A DNA stretch of 64,000 nt from Natronococcus occultus SP4 (GTDB lineage Archaea; Halobacteriota; Halobacteria; Halobacteriales; Natrialbaceae), in assembly GCF_000328685.1 (NCBI RefSeq), contig NC_019974.1, positions 3,649,001 through 3,713,000 of the forward strand. Direction: 5' to 3'. Positions within the stretch are counted from its first letter, which is position 1. Each line of letters starts with the position of its first letter. The notes under the pieces were generated by a model. That model did no database searches, was not told the origin of the DNA, and saw only the letters and a list, made by a program, of their open reading frames with translations. Of the stretch, positions 52,660 through 60,562 are shown piece by piece. The position numbers and the translations under genes are program-made.

Positions 52660-53151
52660 CTATCCGGCCGTGACCACGATCCCCGCGGCCGCGGCCGTCG
52701 CCGCGACGCCGACGAGAAGCAACGCGTAGTTCGCCACCGGGCTCTTGGCGGGCGTCACGTTCAGCGTGTACCGTCGCCTCGAGAGGGGCCAGAACGGCCT
52801 GATTCCCATCGGTGTCAGCGCGTCGGCCAGCAGGTGCGAACCGATCGAGAGCGTCCCGACGAGAAAGGCAAAGCCGACGAACACGACGTCGATCAGCGGC
52901 GACGCAGCCTCGACGAGGACGGAGGCGGCCGCGGCGAGGGCGGCGCCGACCAGCGCCGCGAAGGCGAGAGTGTGGGTCGGCCCGCGGTGTGCGATCAGCG
53001 GGAGCCGATGATCGACGTCGGGTAGCGTCGACAGCGAGACACAGACGAGCCCGCCGACGATCGCCGCGGCCTCGAAGCCGGCGAGTCCGACGGCGGCGCC
53101 GAGCGGTGCGTACGCGAGCAACGCGGCGCCGTAGTGGCCGTGCTGGTACAT
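52660..53151 (-). CDS. YdjM/DUF457-type membrane-bound metal-dependent hydrolase
   Basis: From ATG 53151 (MYQHGHYGAALLAYAPLGAA) the 163-residue protein has four helices. Conserved polar residues for a metal site are VSLSTLPDVDHRLPLIAHRG, PTHTLAFAALVG, and GSHLLADALTPMGIRPFWPL. These match the YdjM/DUF457 family (membrane-bound hydrolases such as LexA-regulated YdjM). The longer upstream frame overlaps the UDG gene and is rejected. Confidence 0.9.
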   Translation of the reverse strand: MYQHGHYGAALLAYAPLGAAVGLAGFEAAAIVGGLVCVSLSTLPDVDHRLPLIAHRGPTHTLAFAALVGAALAAAASVLVEAASPLIDVVFVGFAFLVGTLSIGSHLLADALTPMGIRPFWPLSRRRYTLNVTPAKSPVANYALLLVGVAATAAAAGIVVTAG

Positions 53152-53256
53152 CCTTCCTACCTGGATCCCGATCGCTGATAAGTTTCCCGTCGTCGAGGAT
53201 CGAACGGCTCGGACCCAACCGCGGTCGTTATGGGCCCCGATCCCCTCACTCCGGCC

Positions 53257-53886
53257 GTGCAAAACGTCACCGACAGGACGAGCAACCCGTTCGGCATGCG
53301 ACCGCCCTTCGACCGGAGCCCTCCCGGCGACCGACCCGCCGTCTTCGGCTACGGTGACGCCAACGCGGACTTCCACCTGATCGGCGACCACCCCGGCGTC
53401 CACGGCGGCGCCGACGACGGTGTCCCATTCAGTGCCCCTGAAGTCGAACCGCTGCGGGCGGTCCTCCGCGAGGTCGGGTTCGAGGACGGCACGCGGGACG
53501 AGCCCGTCTTCGAGGACCTGTTCGCCAGCTACGTCCACATGTGTACGCTGCCGCCCGGCGAGACCCCGAGCGAGGAGTCCTACGCCGACCTCGAGCGGTA
53601 CTTCGACGCCGAGCTGCGGGCGATCAACGCCCACATCCTCATGCCCGTCGGCGAGCAAGCGACCGACCGCGTCCTCGAGGGGTACACCACCCAGCGCGGC
53701 CGGCTCGATCTCGAGATGGCGTCGTTACACGCCACCGAGATCCGCGGCCGGGGGTTCCTGATCGTCCCGATTAGAGAGCCCGCCGAGTGGGAGGATACGG
53801 AGCAGGAAGCGCTTCGCGCGCGTCTCGAGGCGATCCTCGGACGGGACTACCGCCAGACGAAAGGCGTCGCGACGACGGTCGGCTAG
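53257..53886 (+). CDS. Uracil-DNA glycosylase superfamily protein
   Basis: The GTG 53257 start gives 209 residues beginning MQNVTDRTSNPFGMRPPFDR; ATG 53230 would add nine. Sequence FGYGDANADFHLIGDHPGVH is a nucleotide-flipping-type motif 1 of UDG-like enzymes, and SYVHMCTLPPGETPSEESYA and NAHILMPVGEQATDRVLEGY follow. Such proteins excise uracil or related bases from DNA. The stop is interleaved with that of dinB on the opposite strand. Confidence 0.82.
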   Translation: MQNVTDRTSNPFGMRPPFDRSPPGDRPAVFGYGDANADFHLIGDHPGVHGGADDGVPFSAPEVEPLRAVLREVGFEDGTRDEPVFEDLFASYVHMCTLPPGETPSEESYADLERYFDAELRAINAHILMPVGEQATDRVLEGYTTQRGRLDLEMASLHATEIRGRGFLIVPIREPAEWEDTEQEALRARLEAILGRDYRQTKGVATTVG

Positions 53887-55208
53887 AAGTCCGCGAGCGA
53901 CGACTGTCCGCCGTCGGTGTTGGTGTCCCGCTCGGTGTCGGCGTCGGCGTCGGTGTCCCGGTCCCGTTCGTCGGCGTCGGGGGTCCCCGCCCAGCCGTCG
54001 AGGCTGGCCTGGTCAGCTGCGGCGAACTCGAGGTTCGCGACCCTGACACCGAGCTTTCTGACCGGTTCGTCCTCGAACTCCGCGAACAGCTCCCGGGCGA
54101 TCTCCTCGACCAGCGCCGGCTCGTCGACCGGGCCGGGCAGCGAGCGCGCGCGGGTGTTGACGTCGAACGGGGGCAACACGGCCTTGACGCCGACGGTCCG
54201 GTACAACGCACCCTCCCGGCGAGCGCGGTCGGCGACCGCGGCCGCCAGCGTCTCGATCTGTTCGTACTTCGGACCGGGCTCGGAAACGGGGTCGGCGAAC
54301 GCAGATTCCCGCGAGAAGCTCTTGGGGTCGCCCTTCGGTTCGACCCGTCGGTCGTCCTCGCCGCGGGCGCGATCGTACAGCTCCCGGCCCCGTTCGCCGA
54401 ACCGTTCGACCAGCGGCTTGGGGTCGGCCGCGGCGACGTCGCCGGCCGTCTCGAGGCCCATCTCCCGCAGTTCGCGAGCGGTGACGGGTCCGACGCCGTG
54501 GAGCAGGTCGACCTCGAGCGGTGCGAGAAACTCCCGGATCTCGCCCGGACGGACGACGGTCAGCCCGTCGGGCTTGTCGAAGTCGCTGGCGATCTTGGCC
54601 GCGCTCATCGTCGGCGCCGCGCCGACGCTGACAACGATGCCGACCTCCCGGCGGATGCGGTCTTTGACGTGGCGGGCAAAGCCGTCGGCGACCTCCCAGG
54701 CGGTGCGGTCGGTAACCTCGAGGTAGGCCTCGTCGATACTCACCTCGCGGACGACGTCGGCGCAGTCGTGGAGGATCTCCTGGACGTCGCTCGCGACGGA
54801 TTCGTAGTAGTCCATGTCGACGGGGCGGTAGTGGCCCGTCTCCGATTCGGCGAGTTCGGGGTCGTGGTCGTCCGCGTCCGGGTCTCGCGGTGATCCGCTC
54901 GAATGTTCCGAGGCGCGTGGCGCCTCGCTCTCCAGAGCCGCACGGCGGGGGAGTCGCTCGAGGGCCGTCGAGATCGCCTGCGCGCTCTCGACGCCGAACT
55001 CGCGGGCCTCGTAGCTGGCGGTGGCGACGGCCCCGTTCGTTTCACCGGGCTCGTACCCCATCCCGACGACGACGGGCTCGCCCCGCAGTTCGGGCTCGCG
55101 TAACCGCTCGCAGGACGCGTAGAAGCAGTCCGCGTCGACGTGGAGGACGATCGGCTCCTCCTCGTCCTCGTCGTCCTCGATCCCTGGAAGTCGCGGCCCG
55201 TCTGCCAT
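53883..55208 (-). CDS. dinB: DNA polymerase IV (DinB/Dpo4, Y-family)
   Basis: The 441-residue translesion polymerase has the catalytic motifs VLHVDADCFYASCERL and VREVSIDEAYLEVTDR. The thumb HhH segment is LHGVGPVTARELREMGLETA, and the little-finger domain includes DPKSFSRESAFADPV. The C-terminus QSSLADF resembles a PCNA-interacting peptide, following an Asp/Thr-rich repeat tail. It carries an acidic insertion around residues 90-125. It bypasses lesions in DNA and is adjacent to the UDG gene. Confidence 0.95.
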   Translation of the reverse strand: MADGPRLPGIEDDEDEEEPIVLHVDADCFYASCERLREPELRGEPVVVGMGYEPGETNGAVATASYEAREFGVESAQAISTALERLPRRAALESEAPRASEHSSGSPRDPDADDHDPELAESETGHYRPVDMDYYESVASDVQEILHDCADVVREVSIDEAYLEVTDRTAWEVADGFARHVKDRIRREVGIVVSVGAAPTMSAAKIASDFDKPDGLTVVRPGEIREFLAPLEVDLLHGVGPVTARELREMGLETAGDVAAADPKPLVERFGERGRELYDRARGEDDRRVEPKGDPKSFSRESAFADPVSEPGPKYEQIETLAAAVADRARREGALYRTVGVKAVLPPFDVNTRARSLPGPVDEPALVEEIARELFAEFEDEPVRKLGVRVANLEFAAADQASLDGWAGTPDADERDRDTDADADTERDTNTDGGQSSLADF

Positions 55209-55299
55209 TCATCCGAGAGTTCGGGCGGACGGTTGTGAACGTTGCGCCCGTCGCCGATCGCGGATCGACCTCCGCGGGCAGGGGTTACGCTCGAGGACG

Positions 55300-56643
55300 T
55301 CAGTCGCCCGTCGGTGCGGGCGTCTCCGTCGGCACGGTCGTCGGCTCCGAGCGATACAGCGCGACGGCGATCCCGAGCGCGACGAGACCGAGGACCAGGT
55401 AGACGACGAACCCGGTCGCGTACCCGCTCACGCCCCGGAGGTCGACGAACAGTCCCAGAAGCGGGGGGACGACGAACCCGCCGAATCCGCCGAGGCCGCC
55501 GACGAGCCCCGAGGCGCCCCCGACCGCTTCGGGGACGTATCGCGGGAGGAGCTGGTAGATCGCCGCGCTGGCGATTCCCAATCCGGCCCCGAGGACGACC
55601 GTCGCGGCGACAGCGACGTACAGGTTCGCGGTTCCCACCAGCGCGAGCGTCGAGAGCACGACCAGGCCGAAGCTCGCAATGGTCGTCACCTCGCCGCCGA
55701 CCCGGTCGCTGATCGCGCCGCCGGAGGCCCGAAAGAGCGCCGACAGTAGCGTGAAGGTGAGCGCGGTGACGACGCCGGCCGTGCGGACGTCTAATCCGTG
55801 GAAATTGCTCCAGTAGGAGGGAAACCAGGTGGTAAGCGCGAGGTAGCCGCCGAAGGAGACGAAAAACATCGCGGTGAGCAGCCACGAGCGGGGGATGGTC
55901 GCGGCCGTGCGGATCGACGCCAGCGCGTCGCCGCCCGGAAACAGCTCCTGGCCCGCTCCGCGAGCGCGGTCCCTGGCCTCCTGCTCGTCGAGGCCGCGCT
56001 TGCGGTACTGGAAGTACGGCGAGTCGACGGCGAAGACGACAAAGAGGATCGTCCCGACGAGGAGGAACGCGAACCACGCGGCGTACGTGCCCGTGAGGCC
56101 GAACGCCAGCAGGGCGAACGGCGAGACGATCGTGAACAGCCCCGGCGAGGTGGTTCCGAGGCCGGCGAACAGCGCGAGCATCGTCCCGCGGCGCTCGGAT
56201 GTGTACCAGTAGGCGGTGTCGGTGATCCCCACCGAGAAGGCGGCGATCCCGCAGCCGCTCAGCGAGCCGAACAGAAAGATCAGCGGGTAGTGCGCGAGCG
56301 TGAGTCCGTCGGGGTAGGCCGCTACCAGGATCGCCAGCAGTCCCCCCATCCCAACTACCGAGAGCCCGAGGAGGACGCTGAAGGGCTTTTTGGCGCCGAC
56401 GCTGTCGGCCCACGCGCTGAAAGGAATCCGGAGCAGCGATCCGGTCAGCTGTGGCGCCGCGACGAGCAGTCCGAGCAACACGCCCGATAGCCCGAGGACG
56501 TCCTCGAACTCCGAGGCGACCGGGCCGTAGACGACGACGCCGGCGAACCCGACGAAGTAGCCGAACGTCAGCACCGAGAGAGCTCGTTTCGGACCGCCGC
56601 GGACGCCGGCCGAGGACGGGTCGGACGGCTCCCCGCTGGACAT
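55300..56643 (-). CDS. NarK-like major facilitator transporter (nitrate/nitrite)
   Basis: The 447-residue protein has twelve helices. RIPFSAWADSVGAKKPFSVL matches the loop 2-3 MFS signature, GITDTAYWYTSERRGTMLAL resembles the NNP family helix 4-5 region, and GYLALTTWFPSYWSN is typical of NarK-type proteins. It likely moves nitrate and/or nitrite; no nitrate reductase gene is in the window. The start is 1 nt after the stop of a 46-aa gene, so both are likely co-translated. Confidence 0.83.
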   Translation of the reverse strand: MSSGEPSDPSSAGVRGGPKRALSVLTFGYFVGFAGVVVYGPVASEFEDVLGLSGVLLGLLVAAPQLTGSLLRIPFSAWADSVGAKKPFSVLLGLSVVGMGGLLAILVAAYPDGLTLAHYPLIFLFGSLSGCGIAAFSVGITDTAYWYTSERRGTMLALFAGLGTTSPGLFTIVSPFALLAFGLTGTYAAWFAFLLVGTILFVVFAVDSPYFQYRKRGLDEQEARDRARGAGQELFPGGDALASIRTAATIPRSWLLTAMFFVSFGGYLALTTWFPSYWSNFHGLDVRTAGVVTALTFTLLSALFRASGGAISDRVGGEVTTIASFGLVVLSTLALVGTANLYVAVAATVVLGAGLGIASAAIYQLLPRYVPEAVGGASGLVGGLGGFGGFVVPPLLGLFVDLRGVSGYATGFVVYLVLGLVALGIAVALYRSEPTTVPTETPAPTGD

Positions 56644-56644
56644 C

Positions 56645-56785
56645 TCAGACGCTCACCTCGAGGGTCGAATCGTCGGTGCGCTCGGACTCGGCGTCCGCCG
56701 TCTCCCGGTCGTTCGTCCGATCCGACTCGAGCAACAGACCGTTGTGAAATCCGCGCGGAGCGCAACCGAACGTCTCGTGATACAT
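56645..56785 (-). CDS. 46-aa protein upstream of the NarK-like gene
   Basis: ATG 56785 opens MYHETFGCAPRGFHNGLLLE and ends at TGA 56645-56647, one base before the transporter ATG. The C-terminal half is acidic and polar. A TATA-like box (attataata, 56808-56816) lies about 27 nt upstream, matching a leaderless start and making this the true first gene of the transcript. I recognise no family. One cysteine and an RGFHNG motif stand out. Confidence 0.55.
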   Translation of the reverse strand: MYHETFGCAPRGFHNGLLLESDRTNDRETADAESERTDDSTLEVSV

Positions 56786-56807
56786 GTTCTATCCACAGTA
56801 GTCTAAA

Positions 56808-56816
56808 TATTATAAT
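56808..56816 (-). promoter_or_regulatory. TATA box of the NarK-like operon
   Basis: The minus-strand AT-rich box is placed at the leaderless distance from ATG 56785. It lies in a 215-nt divergent region whose right part (56817-57000) holds only weak AT stretches upstream of the MaoC remnant. Confidence 0.5.
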
Positions 56817-57000
56817 GGTATCTGTTTACAAACATCCAGTATTGTGGGGTACCGTGATTCGAACGTGGCGTCTTCAATCGAATGGAGTCTGTATTAGGAT
56901 CTTTATTCGAATTGCTCGGACGGCGACTGGACGAGCATCCGTCCTCGAGTCGCGACCGAAAGGTCGAGGTGCTTCCCACGGGAGTGGGAACCGAGACCGT

Positions 57001-57380
57001 ATGCAGCGACCGACTGAAGGGGAGACCCACACGTTCGAGCGCGCGTTCACCACCGAGGACGTCCGACAGTTCGCCGAGCTTTCCCGAGACACCCAGGATC
57101 GTCACACCGAGCCCGATCCGCAGGGCGGCTGCTGGTCCACGGCTTGCTGACGGCGACGTTACCGACCAAGATCGGCGGCGACCAGGAGGTGCTGGCCACC
57201 TCGATGGCCTTCGAGTTCCGCCAGCCCGTCTACACCGGGGAACGGATCACCTGCAGGTGGACCTACGAGGACGTTCTCGAGCGCGAGGATCGTTACGAGC
57301 TGGTGGTCGACGTCGGTTGTGAGAACGAGACCGGCGAGACGGTGCTGACGGCGACCGCCGAGGGGCTGATCTGGAAGTAG
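57001..57380 (+). pseudogene. MaoC-like (hot-dog fold) dehydratase gene with a frameshift
   Basis: The first frame encodes MQRPTEGETHTFERAFTTED and FAELSRDTQDRHTEPDPQGG, including the Asp/His catalytic pair of MaoC hydratases. The family sequence continues in another frame as RLLVHGLLTATLPTKIGGDQ to the end EGLIWK. The switch is at 57124-57128, where one base seems missing in cagggcgg. The span is 380 nt; one added base restores 126 residues. Hydratases of this type act on enoyl-CoA. Sequencing error or recent pseudogene. Confidence 0.8.
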
Positions 57381-57384
57381 CCGC

Positions 57385-57708
57385 TCAGTTGTAGCCGCGC
57401 CAGCGGTGGCCACACTCCGTGCATTTAAAGAACCTGGTCGGGGGCTCGTCGGCCGAGGCGGTCTGTTTGAGCGTGTACCACGCCTCCTGGGTGCCACACT
57501 CGTCACAGACGACGTCGGTCGCCTTGGGCTTGCCCTCGAAGTTCGCGTCCTCGCTGGACTCGATCACCTCGTTGTCCGTCTGAGACTCGGTCGTGACGAA
57601 CTCGCTTTCGGCCTCGCGGTCGCGCTCGTTCGAGGCGCCGCAGTTCGAACAGACCATGCGGTCGCCGTCGGCTTTCATCATCGAACCGCAGTCGTCGCAG
57701 AACTGCAT
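57385..57708 (-). CDS. tfs: Transcription factor S (TFS, TFIIS/RPB9-like)
   Basis: From ATG 57708 (MQFCDDCGSMMKADGDRMVC) the 107-residue protein has an N-terminal zinc ribbon (FCDDCG and CSNCG), an acidic linker, and a C-terminal ribbon CDECGTQEAWYTLKQTASAD with the DE acidic tip that enters the polymerase active site, then FFKCTECGHRW. TFS stimulates RNA cleavage by stalled archaeal RNA polymerase. It converges on the MaoC remnant with 4 nt between. The 256-nt gap upstream (57709-57964) holds an AT-rich stretch near 57893-57910 and no gene that I can support. Confidence 0.94.
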   Translation of the reverse strand: MQFCDDCGSMMKADGDRMVCSNCGASNERDREAESEFVTTESQTDNEVIESSEDANFEGKPKATDVVCDECGTQEAWYTLKQTASADEPPTRFFKCTECGHRWRGYN

Positions 57709-57964
57709 GTCCGCACGTACGCACGCACAGCGACAAAACTCCCTCGCTCGGACACTGTGTCCCACCCAACAGCAGCAAGCTGGAGTTTCTCGCTCTCGAT
57801 CCCGTCGCGTGCCGCTGTCCTGTTACGGCGACCGCCCGCGTAGCGTCCGCCGCTCGGCCCACTCGTGGACGCTCGTTCAGCAGGGGGGACCACGTTTAAT
57901 TCCTTTAAGAAGCCAATGAGGGTGGTAGACAGAACTATCCATCCTCTCGGTCTCCTCTCACGGG

Positions 57965-58303
57965 ATGGCACCTCCCCGTCCGGACGACGACAGCAGTACC
58001 GACCCGATTCGTCGGAAATCGATGCTGTTCTGCTGGGAGTGCGACCACGCGAGTCCGATCGAGGACGACTGGGTAGTCCACACGTGCGGCGACTACCTCC
58101 AGCATGCGTGTCCACGCTGTGGCACGGTCCTCACCGAACGTCCACGCTCGGAAACCGTTCCCGCAGTTCGCAGACGCCCGGCAGAACGCGTCGCGGCTTC
58201 GTGGGGGGACGTACTCCGATCGTCCGCCGAACTCTGGCGCGTGTCGTTTGCTATCGGAACCTGGGACACCACCCCGAACGCTGACCGCTGTGACTGTCGG
58301 TAA
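57965..58303 (+). CDS. Zinc-ribbon protein, haloarchaeal family (DUF8106-like)
   Basis: The 112-residue protein (MAPPRPDDDSSTDPIRRKSM) has a zinc-ribbon core MLFCWECDHASPIEDDWVVH and HACPRCGTVLTERP, followed by an arginine-rich region and a C-terminus with two more cysteines (DRCDCR). An internal ATG at 58022 directly before LFCWEC is an alternative start giving the core only. A pair of TATA-like boxes lies near 57893-57907. Its function is unknown. Confidence 0.65.
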   Translation: MAPPRPDDDSSTDPIRRKSMLFCWECDHASPIEDDWVVHTCGDYLQHACPRCGTVLTERPRSETVPAVRRRPAERVAASWGDVLRSSAELWRVSFAIGTWDTTPNADRCDCR

Positions 58304-58416
58304 ACGCGTGGGCTTTCGCGCTGTTGCCGTTGCTGGAGGAGTCGAACCCCGTCGGCGAGACGACTCTCATGGGCGTTCTGAAGGGGTTGCGTCCGATCGA
58401 CCAGCCGAGGGTCGAC

Positions 58417-59400
58417 TCACCGCTCCGTCTCCACCGCGACCGTCGCTCCCCCGGTCGCCGCGGCCGAGAGGACGACCTCCCCGCCGAACCCGCCGTCCGC
58501 GAGGGCGTCCTCGGCCGCGGCTCTGGCCTCGTCGGCGTGGGCGGCGTCGGTCAGCCCGTAGACGACCGGGCCCCACGAGGACTGGCCCACTCCAGTCAGG
58601 ACGGGACAGTTCTCGAGGGTGGCGACGAGCTTGCCCGCGGGCGGTCGAAAGACCCCACCCTGGGCGTCGGCGTACCAGGAGCCGTTCTTGCGCCCGATCT
58701 CGGCGACCGCCTCGCCGAACGCCTCGAGGCGACCCTCGGCCGCGGCGGGCAAGAGCTTGCGGGTGACCACGCCCGCGAGCTCGTCGGCGACCGCGGGGTC
58801 GGCTCGCTCGACGACCGCGCGCATACTGGCGTCCTCGTTTTCGCCGCTGCGTCCGGGGTCGGCGTCGGGGACGACGATCAGAAAGCGCCAGTCCTCGGGC
58901 AGGTCGTGGCGGGCGACCACCGGAGGGACCGTCCAGTCGCCCTCCGCGGGCGGCTCGGTCGTGAACCGGCTGGTCGGATGGCCGGCGTCGACGACGAACC
59001 CGCCGTCCTCGAAGGTCGCGACGCCGATCCCGCTGCGCCCGCCTCGGCCCATCTCGGGCGCGCGCTCTCGAACGCGGGGCTCGAGACCGTGAGCCCGGGC
59101 CGTCGCCGCGAGGACGGCCAGCGCGAGCTGGGTGCCGCTCCCCAGCCCGACGTGGCGGGGCAGGCGCTCCTCGAGCGAGAGGTCGACGCCCGACACGTTC
59201 AGCGCGTCGACGGCCCGTCGGGCGTACTCGGCGATCAGTGAGTCGGGAGCCGTGACCGTCCTCGCGGGTTCGGCGACGACAGTCACGCGTGGCTGCTCGA
59301 GGCCGACGCCGATGCCGCCGTAGAGGCGGCGACGGGCCAGTGAGAGGTTCTGGAAGCCGACGTGGAGGCGTGCACCCGTGCTGACGGTCGCCGTCGTCAT
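58417..59400 (-). CDS. GHMP-kinase-fold beta-RFAP synthase family protein
   Basis: The start MTTATVSTGARLHVGFQNLS at ATG 59400 gives 327 residues. The GHMP loop is LPRHVGLGSGTQLALAVLAA; GRGGRSGIGVATFEDGGFVV, and LTGVGQSSWGPVVYGLTDA follow. Family members include beta-ribofuranosylaminobenzene-5'-phosphate synthase of methanopterin synthesis. Haloarchaea carry homologues although they use folate-type cofactors, so the actual product here is uncertain. The region 58304-58416 shows nothing else. Confidence 0.88.
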   Translation of the reverse strand: MTTATVSTGARLHVGFQNLSLARRRLYGGIGVGLEQPRVTVVAEPARTVTAPDSLIAEYARRAVDALNVSGVDLSLEERLPRHVGLGSGTQLALAVLAATARAHGLEPRVRERAPEMGRGGRSGIGVATFEDGGFVVDAGHPTSRFTTEPPAEGDWTVPPVVARHDLPEDWRFLIVVPDADPGRSGENEDASMRAVVERADPAVADELAGVVTRKLLPAAAEGRLEAFGEAVAEIGRKNGSWYADAQGGVFRPPAGKLVATLENCPVLTGVGQSSWGPVVYGLTDAAHADEARAAAEDALADGGFGGEVVLSAAATGGATVAVETER

Positions 59401-59477
59401 CGTGTTCTCGCCGTAGGAATCCGGTCGGGAAGGGGGTTTCGACGCTGACAACGACTGACTCCGCAGCGGACGTCCGG

Positions 59478-59950
59478 TCAGGGGCGCGGTGGGGCCTTCT
59501 GCAGGGCCGACTCGGCAACGTTCCCGCCGTAGTCCGCGCTGCGGGACAGCGAGTCGAGGACGAGTCCAAGCGATTGGGCCTGCACGGGATCGAGATCCCA
59601 AGCAGCTCGTCGACGCGACGAGTGTGTTCATCGATCTCGGGAACGGCTTCGAGCGCGCGGTACCGTCCCCGTTGGTGTCGTCGCTCTCCTCGGCGAACAG
59701 CGCGTCCATCGACTGCTCGATAATCGCCGCCGCGTCCTCGTGGAGGGCCAACAGCGCGTCCGCGACTGGCTCGGGGACGTCCTCGAGTTTGAGCGCCAGC
59801 CGGACGATCTTGACGGCGTGGTCGGCGATCCGTTCGAGCTGGCGGGCACTGGAGTGGTAGTCGACACAGTCCTCCCGGGAGACGCCGAGCCCTTCCGCGG
59901 TCCCGGGCGATCGAAGCGTCACACGAAAGATCCGCGAGACGACGGCAGTT
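59478..59950 (-). pseudogene. Decayed AbrB-PhoU-type phosphate regulator (C-terminal part only)
   Basis: Three minus-strand frames together spell the C-terminal half of a haloarchaeal PhoU-type protein. They are VVSRIFRVTLRSPGTAE with DYHSSARQLERIADHAVKIV and VADALLALHEDAAAIIE; then AVPEIDEHTRRVDELLG; then QSLGLVLDSLSRSADYGGNV with AESALQKAPPRP and stop 59478. At least two frameshifts (near 59590 and 59660) separate them. The N-terminal AbrB-like half is absent; the homology stops at about 59945-59950, where a pstS fragment begins on the other strand. Confidence 0.8.
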
Positions 59951-59954
59951 CGAG

Positions 59955-60413
59955 TCCGACGTCGAGCAGTGGAGCGACGTCCGCGACGACTGGCCCACGA
60001 GGACATCGCGCTGCACAGCCGGGACTCCGCGTCGGGCACGTTCGACTACTTCACCGAACACATCAACGGCGAGATGAGCAACATCCGCGACGAGCCAGAC
60101 CGACGAGATCCGGGACGCCGTCGCCGACAACGAGTACGCGCTGGGCCGAGGTAGCGTCGGCCACCTCCGCAGTCTGCAAGAACAGGACGGGATCTCAGAG
60201 CCGTCGAGGTCGAAAGCGACCAGGACGGCGAGTTCTACCCGCCCGAGGAGGAGTACATCGAGGGCGGGGAGTACTCCCCGCTCGCTCGGCCGCTCTTTTT
60301 CTACTTCAACCGCGCCGCGCTCGAGGAGAAGCCAGATCTGATCGGCTCGTTCGCTCGCTTCCACATCAACAACCAGCACGAGTTCGCCGAAGAGGTTGGC
60401 TTTTCAGATTGTG
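59955..60413 (+). pseudogene. Decayed pstS (phosphate-binding protein) fragment
   Basis: Plus-strand frames join into a PstS C-terminal region: VEQWSDVRDDWP, HEDIALHSRDSASGTFDYF with TEHINGEMSNIRDE, QTDEIRDAVADNEYALG and VGHLRSLQEQDGIS, then AVEVESDQDGEFYPPEEEY and SPLARPLFFYFNRAALEEKP to EFAEEVGFS. Three frameshifts lie near 59995, 60095 and 60198. The signal peptide and first half are missing. The 3' end is cut at about 60413 by IS-like sequence. It abuts the phoU remnant head-to-head. Confidence 0.8.
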
Positions 60414-60520
60414 TTGGTGATGCGGGCAAGCTGAGACGCGTGGTTCGTGCCAGCAGTGACGGCTTCATCCCACGACCGAAGTCGTGGGCTTTTGCCTGTA
60501 TCTCGTGTAACCCGAACGAC
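60414..60520. mobile_element. IS200/IS605 (IS1341-type) end remnant
   Basis: Immediately after the pstS homology ends, the sequence contains cccacgac-cgaa-gtcgtggg (60469-60488), an 8-bp stem with a 4-nt loop, followed by cttttgcctgtatctcgtgt. This is the typical terminal structure of haloarchaeal TnpB-bearing elements. No transposase frame survives. Together with 25527-25544 it shows two solitary ends in the window. Confidence 0.55.
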
Positions 60521-60562
60521 CCGCGCCGTTTAGTAGTCGGCTTCCGTGGTAAGCGGTAGGAC

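Noticed and set aside
58417-59400. Evidence for methanopterin-based methanogenesis
   Set aside because: The RFAP-synthase-family gene alone is not evidence; homologues occur in non-methanogenic haloarchaea and no other pathway genes are present.
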